A DNA stretch of 64,000 nucleotides from Membranipora membranacea (taxonomy: Eukaryota; Bryozoa; Gymnolaemata; Cheilostomatida; Membraniporidae). The notes under the pieces were generated by a model. It saw only the letters and a program-made list of their open reading frames with translations. It was not told where the DNA came from and made no database searches. Position 1 is the stretch's first letter. The number at the start of each line of letters is the position of its first letter. The stretch lies in the NCBI GenBank assembly GCA_914767715.1, contig OU612065.1, positions 30,442,001 through 30,506,000 on the forward strand, read 5' to 3'. Position numbers and translations under genes: made by a program. This document shows positions 55,540-64,000 of the stretch, one piece after another.

Positions 55540-56378
55540 CAAACAATCAGACAAAAATAAGTACTTAGGTGCGATTCTTGATAACAAATTAAATTTTAAA
55601 TCTCACACCAGTAAAATTAAACAAAAACTTTATCCAATAGTCACCAACTTTCAACGCAATAGAAAATTCCTTACACCTAAATTAGCCACGCTTTGGTACA
55701 TTGGCCTTATACGTTCCTACCTGGAATACAGCTCTCCTGTTTTATTTACAACAAACGACTATGTAAAAAAAACAATTTTAAAAAATTGAAAATAGATGTC
55801 TGAAAATTATAGACTATGACAGTTCTAAAGATAATACTCGAAAGACCTATAACATCCCTGTTTTAACTTTGCGTTTCGAATATTTGTATCTGCTGACGTT
55901 TTATAAAATTGTTAATAATGTAGTCCCAATAATTGATACCAATCTGCTACCTGAAGTGAAGATTGAGGCTATCCAAGAAGAATTTTAGATTTGCTTTAGC
56001 TAATTTCGGTGCTCAGAAGTTTAACGAATTACCCAATCATGTTAAGCTGAGTCAATCCCTTGCTTCATTCAAAAATGCCACTCGGAGCCACGTCCTCAAA
56101 CCTCTCAATTAATGAGTCAGTTGTTATCATTTCATTTTAGCCTACTGCTGCATTGTTCTAAATTTGTTTTTCCTAGCTATTTGTGTATTGACTTGTGTAA
56201 CGTTTTACTGCTAATTAATGCCTGTGTGTACTTTGTAATTTTTACCTGTGATTGTTCTTGATTTTTAGTTACATGTCTTTTTAATTCTACACCATATTTT
56301 ATCAAATTTTTTTCTGTTTTCTGGGTACATGTCCAAAGGACTTATTCTTCTCCAGAATAAACATGGAATATATATATA
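55540..56378 (+). mobile_element. Truncated LINE 3' end, decayed copy
   Basis: Plus-strand reading KYLGAILDNKLNFKSHTSKI, then KQKLYPIVTNFQRNRKFL, LWYIGLIRSYLEYSSPVLF (the end of a non-LTR reverse transcriptase region), then stops and frameshifts. Same family as 35505-36295, with the same 3' terminus (AATAAACATGGAATATATAT) and the word CTGGGTACATGTCC before it. It carries more disruptions than the intronic copy. Confidence 0.85.
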
Positions 56379-56755
56379 TTATAATCACCGACCGAAGTAT
56401 CTTTACAAACGTGTGAAAAAGGAATGAAATTAAAGGAATTTTTTAAACAGCAGTTTATCATAAAATGCTGTCTTCTACCAACATGTTGAGAGAGCTGAAG
56501 CAAATCATTGCAAACATAGTTCTCGTAGGACTGAAGTTTAGAAAAATATCGTAGAAATAAAACATTTAAATGTACACTCAGTTCTTCAATATTAAGTTCG
56601 GACAGTCGTTCATCATAATCGTCGTTAAGGGGTAAAATTATTCTTGTGCACATGTTTTGAAAACTTTCCAATTTAGCTATATCAGTTTTACTCAGATATG
56701 GGTACCACACAGAGTAACAACTAAAATAATCTGAGAATAGAATTTAGATATAGTT
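56345..56755 (-). mobile_element. Fragment of a second LINE, opposite strand
   Basis: A minus-strand frame open from about 56755: VWYPYLSKTDIAKLESFQNM, CTRIILPLNDDYDERLSEL, LFLRYFSKLQSY and onward for about 120 codons. The W-P-Y-L..LE..Q...R motif is typical of the region after the RT domain in CR1/Jockey-type LINEs. A different family from its neighbour; the two abut tail to tail at the AT run. Confidence 0.75.
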
Positions 56756-57129
56756 TATTTTCCTAAGTCCTAATAATTCCATCATTTATACTATTGATAA
56801 TGTGTTTTGTTCCTGTAAACAAAATTCTACCTTGACGTTATTGTCACTGCTTTCGTCACATCCACAGATCGGCTTTTAAAATCTAATCGACTGAACAGCA
56901 ATGGTGAGAGTTAAAGTTTTGTAATTTTTATTGTGAAAATAACATGTTTAATGATGGTCATTATCAGCCACTTTTTCTTCATGTGTACGTGACAATACTC
57001 ATGTTTTAATTGTGAAGACATTAATTTGTGTAAAATATATTGTTACAACGCTTACGTATTATCACCTCATTCCCACCCGATAATTTGTGTGGACTCTTGT
57101 TAAACAATCAGGCTAACGATTGCAATATA

Positions 57130-57163
57130 CAGGGAGGGTGGGAGGGTAATCCCACCCTCCCTG
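57130..57163. repeat. GC-rich hairpin
   Basis: Arms CAGGGAGGGTGGGA and TCCCACCCTCCCTG with a 6-nt loop. Confidence 0.7.
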
Positions 57164-58516
57164 CTACAATGAAGTTCTTTGCAATGAGAGGCCAAAAATA
57201 ACCCACAATTTTGTTTGTAACCAGGGTCTTTATGAAAAAAAAACTAGAACGAAAGTCTCGTGGACTGCCAGCAAGAATTTAATTTTGTTTCAGGTATTTG
57301 TGGTCTGGCTACTACTATTTGTGTATGAGTAATGGTAGCTGCTTTATTTACTGAGGAATGTTATATAAATAATAAATATAATTTCTGTGATGAGATTTTA
57401 TTTTTACACGGAATAAAATAATGTGGTAAAGATAGACTGACGATTACGGTCATTCAACAATTTGATGAGAAAATATGATATAGTGATTCACTTATAATCA
57501 TGCTGTTGATCTACACCAGTCTTCTTTTCTTTAACTAACAAGTCAGTCAGGGGGCTCACAAAACAAGATAAGATAAGCAACTCTGGAGTTTTGAATTTTG
57601 TTTAACAAAAAGAAAATTTCTTTTTACTCAGCAAAACGTAAAACTGACTCGAAGAGGGGACTTTGACAACAACGATTGTCCTACAAAGTAGGTTGTAATG
57701 ACTAAGGCAAGGCTTCAATATACTTTAAATATCAATAATGGGCGACTTATTGTTGGTAATTGATGGTCGCTATCTAGAAGGTGACAGAAATATGGAGCAT
57801 TCCTCTCATGAGCAGAAAAGTGAAAAAGTTCTTTTTGCCAGAAATTTGCCGGAAACAACAGAGAGCTTGATTCTAAAAATTAATGACACTGGGTTTTATT
57901 ATGATGATATGTGGCATATGTTATTGGTATTACTCAGTACACATTACAATAATTTGCTCAGACAATGTTACAGAAAAACATGATAAAAACTAACCTAGAT
58001 AAAACAGGGAGTTTGGGACTCAACTGGGACCAAAGTTCCAAAGCTTATGCTCTTCACAACAGAGAATGGGAGCTCCTTGTTTGCAGCAGGAAGGCTGGTC
58101 TCGCTGGGCTAACCTGGCTAAGGGATGGTTCACAGTAAAACCATATGATCATTTGGGAGTTATCTTTTCATACCCATACAAAATACTTGTAGGTGTTAGC
58201 GGAGTTACCTTCCCCATTCTACAAATGAATGTTTGTACACTTGCGCACTAAACAGGAAATCATTGCTGCAAGGAGGGAAAAGAAAGAAAAAAACAAAATT
58301 TTGATGCTTTTTCCCATATAGAAAATGTAACACAAGAAGTTGTTTTGTATCAAACCAGAACAGCTACTATGTGATGACTAGCAAACCTCATACCAGCTCT
58401 TGTGAAAAGAAGTTGTGCACAACAGAAGGCCTAGAGGCTAGTTAGATGAGAGAACTCACTTTTCAGTTCAGTAGAGTAGTCTGTAGTCGTAGAGTAGAGT
58501 AGAGTCATCACTAGCT

Positions 58517-58566
58517 AGCCTGTCTTGACAAGCTTTGTTGTTCGGTGGCTTGTCAAGACAGGCTAA
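58517..58566. repeat. Miniature hairpin element
   Basis: GCCTGTCTTGACAAGC and GCTTGTCAAGACAGGC around a short T/G loop. Same family as about 5200-5282 and 14637-14708. Confidence 0.75.
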
Positions 58567-58737
58567 GTCATCACTAGCTTGGTAGTAGGTAGTAGAGTTG
58601 TAGTAGAGAGAGAAGACTTCTTATCTCCTCTCTCTGTCCTGCTCCTGTGTAAAAGAATAGAATGGTTTACACGGTGGTGATGGTTGTAGCAGAGTGAATG
58701 GTCCCTTTAATTCTCCCTGGTTGGAGCAAGGAGTAAC

Positions 58738-58763
58738 AGCTGTTACTCCTTGGTTGGAGCAAG
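58738..58763. repeat. Perfect palindrome
   Basis: CAAGGAGTAACAGCTGTTAC + TCCTTG is its own complement. The half-word GGAGTAACAG recurs near 2980, 4310, 43627 and 59025, suggesting a decayed short repeat family. Confidence 0.6.
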
Positions 58764-58933
58764 CATTAGCAATATATATAATTAGTTTTTAGAAGAAAGT
58801 AGTACCAGACTAGTAGTAGCAAACATTTAGGCCAGGGGGCCGTCGGGCGGTGGGCAAAAGTCTGGGGGGGGGCTCAGACTAATCTTAAATCTAAGCCCAA
58901 AGCTGTTGATTGTCAAAAATTCAATTGTTGCAG

Positions 58934-59009
58934 ACCTGGAAACGTTTATCTGCGACTTATGAGAAACAAGTTCCCAAGTCACATGACGATGGTGAATACA
59001 AAGAAAAGG
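58934..59009 (+). other. Exon-like segment, unrecognised
   Basis: A TTGTTGCAG acceptor is followed by a frame open for 25 codons (TWKRLSATYEKQVPKSHDDG then EYKEK) and a GTAAAA donor. The peptide looks conserved-protein-like, but I cannot name it and see no partner exon. It may be an exon of an unrecognised small gene or chance. Confidence 0.2.
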
Positions 59010-61494
59010 TAAAACTAAAAGTAACAGCTACTCCTTGGTAGTAGGTTGGTAGTTCTGGAATAGTAACTATACTAGTTTTAGAGAATCAAAAGAATTGATA
59101 GGCCGTTAGGACTGGGATTGATTATTCTATCAGTCCAGGTGATATAGAATTACTCCCTTGCCGCATCTCCCTCAAGTCAATGAGTCTAATACCATCCACT
59201 GGTCTCCCACTGTGTTTGACAAAGTTGAAAGTAAATCAACTTGTTATGGTTCGCACCAACATAAATGATGATATAATACTATATAATACTAATAAGCAGA
59301 TACGAGATATAACTACACCCGCTATACCTTACCATTACTTAATCCCTAAGTTCATTTGTAAACTTATTAGGCCTAAGATGATACATGTCCTGTTATCTGA
59401 ATCTGCATGTAGGAGGTAATTACTTAATAATTACCTCATTGATAACGATGATCAATGCAGTGTGAGTGTGTGTGGCCACCCTCCCTGATGTGACTAAGAA
59501 GTTATTTCCTTGATGTAGCCTAGTTTCAGATTTACAGGATTACTCAAAATGCCTGATCATCTACTTTATTGCGTAAGGGTGTTTCGTGGGGTAATTATTT
59601 GAAGTTTGGCTCAATATGTTAGGAATGGCAGGTCAGTTTACCCACTGCCTCTAGATAGGCCCAAAGTCCACCATCATCAACCATGAGGCAGTGTATGCAT
59701 CCTTATGTTCTCCATCTTGCTTATTAGTATTTTGCTGCTGTATTTTGCTTTCTGTTGTGAGTTATGCTACTCATTACACCAAGCCTTGGAAGATAGCTGC
59801 TGCTTAAGGTGGGAATTTCCAGGGACTAGTTTCAATTAGAACTGTTGTTTGCTGATAGCATTGTGCTATCCACAGTGCCATGCAGGCTGCATAAAAACAC
59901 AAATAATTGAATTGTGTCCATAATTAAAGGGGTATTTAGGTTCAGAACCGGTATTTAGTAAAGGGATATTTTAATCACCATATGGGCATCAGCATGTGAG
60001 GTGGGTAATACTGGAGACCGGAAGGATTTGTATGTGACTTACTTCTACCCATGTGCTAAGTTATAAGTATCCCCCAATGACCCAACTAGAGCATTGTTGG
60101 ATAATTCATTGAGCAAAGCATGCCTACACTCAGTCATAATACACGTAGATTACAGCATGATGGTTCATGATCTATTGCTTTTTAATCATTATAAATCAAT
60201 ATTTTCTTGCACACCATGCTGCTGTGTAATTTTACTGAAAACTTAACCTGTAATAGGAATAAGTATTCATGATCAGTGTATTCCAAAACCTTTTCATATT
60301 TAATATTGTTTAAAAACCAAAATTTTGTTTTAAAAATACCTTGTAGCAGCACTGTTGAGTATAGTTGAGGAATGTGTAGCTATAATGATTTGCAAAAATG
60401 ATGTTATTTTACTAAATGAAATGATTTGAGTTTGAATCAGTCATTATCAGTTTGTATGCCTTTGACCATGAGAGTATAATGTCAAATTCATCCAATTAAA
60501 TGTCAACAAAACCTTTTGACGTTTTTGGTGTCAAAATTGAGCACATGTACAGAACCAGAATTGGTAGGTTCCTTTGGTTTTTCACTACCAGCTAATAACA
60601 GTTCTAATTGAAACTGGTCCCAGCACATAGGTACCCTGCCCATATGTGGTACTCTCTGTGGCTGACTTGCAGACTTGCCATCCTCAAAGTAGAAGCAATA
60701 ATGTGAGCTTTCGTTATGGGTCACTAATAACATTGAAGCTGATGTTAGTGCCCATGTGGGTTGCTTGTTGTTGATTGAGTTATGGTTTGCCACATTGCTG
60801 GGTGTCTATTTTGCCGGAGATAGATTGATCACAACTCTATAGCGCCAATAGGGGCATATTTTAAGTCCTGAATAATCTTCAGTTCATAATCATGTTTGTT
60901 CATCAACAATCAATGTATATATATGGCAGTTATTTGATGTGATTGCTTCTGCTGTTGATAAAAAATGTTACAATTAGGCCACCCCTAAGCAAGTGTTGGC
61001 CGGTATGTGACCAGTATTGTGTTTTGTTTCCGTTCAGTAAGTTATTTTTCTTTGCAAATCTGTGGTTTTGCCATGAACAATGGTTACTGTTTGTTGTATC
61101 AGTATCAAGTGCACTTGTGTACCAGTTCAAGAACACAGTGATGTCTTGGTAAGATTCAGACTCATACTTTGGGGGCCAAACAGGCTTACAGGCATGTGAA
61201 GGGGAAAGGGAGATCACAGCTGAATTAGAAAATCGGGATATCCGGTTCAGCTCAAAGGCTCTCAAATAAACTCACGTCCATTTATAACTCTCAAATTCAA
61301 AATTTTTTTTTTTTTCACACAGAGTATGAGTTCATGTAGTATGTCTGTCAATGTCACATTGTGGAGACCTACAACCACTGATATATACTCACTGATATAT
61401 ATTCCACTAATCCATGAATTCATATCAATTTCCATTACGAAGCCCAACACATTTCATTGTCACCACGGTAATGACTTGATCGTATTTGTTTCAG

Positions 61495-63230
61495 AAGAAG
61501 GAGAGTTTAAAGGAGGAGAATAAGATGGGGGACAGTGACGAGGAGTATGATGCCGGTAACAGGAGAACTGCCCGTGAGAAGTTCCAGCGTGAGAGGCCCA
61601 GCACAGACGGGGGTAGGGAACGTGGGCGTAATGCTCGAGAAACATGGGGAGATAACAATGATAGGGGTGGAGACAGGGGCGGAGATAGGAACAGGACAAG
61701 ATCAGACAAGTATGTGTGGAGGGGGTGCGTCATGTCAGCATAGGTCTACATGCACTCACTATACCGGTTACATATCAACATATCTAATGTTAGTTTTAGT
61801 TAAAGACATAATGCTACTGCATAAAACTTCAGCTGATATTGCCGGCAGAGAGACAGTTGCAGATTTGGATCTTCTAGTTGATTACCTTCGAAATAGTTTT
61901 AGTTATTACTGCTAGCTGGATGACATTTGCTTGTTGTATGGAACTATATATGTGTGTTTACATGAGCCATGTTTTTTATCACAGCCCATGGAGCCGTAGA
62001 GACAATGATAATTATCGAGATAGACGACCACGTGATCGATACAGTCAAAGTCCCCCTCAGAAACGTATGAGAAGAGACTGGTATGTAGCCTAAAACATTA
62101 CTATTTTAGTCAATAATAAGCCGTCGTGCCCATGTTGTGTAGTTCAGTCAAGTAACTCACCATAAGTTTGTCTCTAGTATGTTCTAACACTATCCTCAAC
62201 GCCTACTTTACTCATTGCATTGTCTGACATATGTGACTCTTTCTGGATGAACTAATATTTTGCTGTCATTATCGCATTCTGCTTCTACCCTTCTCTTTTC
62301 CCTAATAAAATCTTGACCAGGGGGCCTACTTTATTGGAGATACAAGGATTGTTTACAAATATATCACACATGACACCAAAATCTTATATGCAAATAATCT
62401 CTGTGGTATTTTCTATCGGTACTGAGCATGTGTGGATAACTAGATAAACTGGCCAACTTGATTCGAGGTTGTCTAAAGATTGCCATAATGTCTTCTAAAC
62501 CTGTTCAGTTTGATCGGCATCACTATTCTTTAGGAAATGAAAAAAAGTTATTATCCAAAAGCTTTTTCTGATTTTTGTAGGGATGACAACAGAGGTGACA
62601 GTGGTGGATATGGCCATGGAGGAGGAGGAGGGGGTATGAGAAGTGGAGGACATGAGAGAAACTACAGTAGTGGTGGTGGAGATAGGTTTGGGGGTGGTGG
62701 CGGAGGCGGCGGTGGCCACCCTGGGGGTGGATGGGGAGGTGGTCATGACCTCAGACAACATCTGCCACCACAGCAGCACCACCCCTCAGGTCCCTATGGT
62801 AACGCCCCTGGGAACAGGTAAGTGGACATCACTGCTGTTTTTATTCCATCTAGTGCCACAACTCTAGGTTTTTCCCAGCACAGATTTAGGTATGGAATTC
62901 ATAAATGGTATATTATTGATACAAGGAGTTCCTCTAACGCTTTGATTGATGAGGAGCATGGTGCTTGTATCTACATTGCCCATAAAATATATTTTACTTT
63001 ATCGTTGAAAACTCATACTTTTTAAATTATGTTTTAAGGGGACAGGGTCCTGCGCTGCCAGACCCGGAACACCCCTGTCAGCCTCCTATGACTCCCTTCA
63101 AGCAGTTCCTCGCCTCACAAGATGACTCGATAAGCGAGGAGGAAGCGGTAAAGAAATACAACCACTACAAGCTAGAGTTCAAAAAGACCCAGCTAAACGA
63201 GTACTTCTTAGCGCATAAAAATGAGGAATG
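61495..63230 (+). CDS. SRRT: SRRT/ARS2 (serrate) N-terminal exons, partial
   Basis: Nuclear zinc-finger adaptor that links the cap-binding complex to RNA processing and decay, including microRNA maturation. Exon 1 begins after TTTGTTTCAG at 61494; the ATG is 61525. Coding exons 61525-61709, 61985-62080, 62581-62817, 63039-63230, all phase 2, donors GTATGT, GTATGT, GTAAGT and GTGAGG. It starts MGDSDEEYD, then an Arg/Asp/Glu-rich stretch, SQSPPQKRMRRDW (the family's SPPQKRMRRDW signature), a Gly-rich region much longer in glycine than the vertebrate one, and the N-terminal core TPFKQFLASQDDSISEEEAV KKYNHYKLEF, ending FLAHKNEEW, matching human KTFKEFLLSLDDSVDETEAV and FFLAHKDEEW. The next exon (human FRSKYHP) is not in the window. 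The open frame after 63385 does not match and is rejected. The MTR4/CBC-binding and zinc-finger regions lie to the right. Confidence 0.95.
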
Positions 63231-64000
63231 GTGAGGTTTTATTAAATAAACATAACCTCAATCATCGCTTGGCAAGGTTTCTATCAAATTGCTCATAATA
63301 CTGTTAGGATTTCAGTGTCACTTGTTTTTGTAGTCCATTGATGCCATTTGATTTGTTTGATGACCAAAATGTTCTGTTGCACAGGCGTGGTGGATATATG
63401 AATCTACTGTCCAATGTGACCCCTCTCTGTCGCCACAGCAGCAGCTCAATTCGAGCCCCTCCTCCCACCACCACCACGCTATATACTTGTATCAGTGTGT
63501 TAGGGTACTAATGGCGCACAATGCCATTGGTTTCTCTAGGGATTTTTTCTGCTACGCACAAAGTAGCCATTTATGGAAAGCTTCGCCGCTTTATCTACGC
63601 ACAATGTAGATGGTTAGTATGAAGGAATGAATCCCTTGATCGTTTATTTTTGGTGTATCGTTGACCATCACTCTACCTTGGTTACTGATGTAAATGCTGT
63701 GTAGTAGTTATATATTGATGCGGAGCCACTTTGAATGAGTGGATTCGCAGACTTATACTTCAGTGGTAAGTGTGACTGCCGGTGCTGCTGCTCCAATGTC
63801 TGGGTTAATTTCAATTTTTGTACCGGCTATCAGCTGTCAGTGGAGATAATATTTGATCATTATTCTCCGGAGATGAAGATTACCTTACATGCTTATTATA
63901 CTATATATACTATATATATATATATATTATTTTAGTGTATTTTATGCTCCTTTGTTACCTGTATTCAATTTGAAATTGCAGATAAAGCTCAAACTACTAA
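63231..64000 (+). other. SRRT intron, incomplete
   Basis: Starts with the GTGAGG donor. No acceptor followed by SRRT-like sequence before the window ends. A TA dinucleotide run sits at about 63900-63928. Nothing else recognisable. Confidence 0.6.

Larger units (their letters stand above)
56756..61494. other. Intergenic region and probable SRRT 5' UTR/promoter
   Basis: No protein gene supported. An 81-aa frame at 57738-57983 and one at 59180-59419 have no recognisable domain. Hairpins: 57130-57163, 58517-58566 and 58738-58763. AACAGCAATG followed by a GTGAGA donor near 56901 could end a 5' non-coding exon. An exon-like segment is noted at 58934-59009. Confidence 0.45.

Noticed and set aside
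57738-57983. 81-aa plus frame beginning MGDLLLVIDG
   Set aside because: No recognised family, no splice or promoter evidence; the resemblance to the SRRT start MGDSDEEYD is only three residues.
62495-62782. 95-aa minus frame rich in Ser/Thr/Pro
   Set aside because: Antisense of the Gly-rich SRRT exon.
63385-63510. Continuation of the SRRT frame (RGGYMNLLSNVTPL..) after an AG at 63384
   Set aside because: Phase fits, but it does not match the FRSKYHP region that follows EEW in SRRT, and it runs to a stop; the true next exon is probably beyond the window.

Overview
This is AT-rich metazoan nuclear DNA. Multi-exon genes have consensus GT/AG introns, the intergenic and intronic sequence is dense in mobile elements, and there are two conserved animal genes: a DENND4-type Rab GEF and SRRT/ARS2. 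It looks like an invertebrate. Intronless class A receptors and a lineage-expanded fucosyltransferase family fit a marine invertebrate, but I cannot name the phylum.

Layout. (1) 769-8328 and 44460-47030 (+): the last 14 exons of a DENND4 gene, whose 5' part lies left of the window. All 13 internal junctions keep phase and the joined frame is 711 codons including stop. (2) 8329-44459: one 36.1-kb phase-2 intron of that gene. On the opposite strand it carries an array of GT10 alpha-1,3-fucosyltransferases, here called FUT-A to FUT-I. Six are intact and single-exon (A, C, E, F, G, I), three are broken (B, D, H), and there is a tiny relic near 43.5 kb. Block duplications and gene conversion shaped the array: [C,D] resembles [F,G], [A,B] resembles [G,H], and C and E share a long 3' block. 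FUT-C is a visible mosaic. (3) 47031-55235: the DENND4 3' UTR, then two intronless 7TM receptor genes from a tandem duplication of about 4.2 kb that also copied the DENND4 tail. (4) 55236-61494: two oppositely oriented LINE fragments and sparse intergenic DNA. (5) 61495-63230 (+): the first coding exons of SRRT/ARS2, running off the right edge.

Mobile elements are unusually well resolved because duplicated blocks supply empty sites. A 5.68-kb TIR element (12363-18046) has a 7-bp target duplication and an empty site at 36.39 kb. A four-unit MITE array (9092-10596) sits at TTAA. A 1.3-kb foldback element (19394-20696) has a CACAAC duplication. An inverted-repeat element of about 980 bp lies at 32761-33742, and a LINE 3' end at 35.5-36.3 kb.

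Functionally, DENND4 proteins activate Rab10 in membrane traffic, GT10 enzymes fucosylate glycans in the Golgi, the receptors sit at the cell surface, and SRRT acts in nuclear cap-dependent RNA processing. I see no pathway link between them. The notable relationship is physical: a fucosyltransferase cluster nested antisense in the intron of a traffic regulator.
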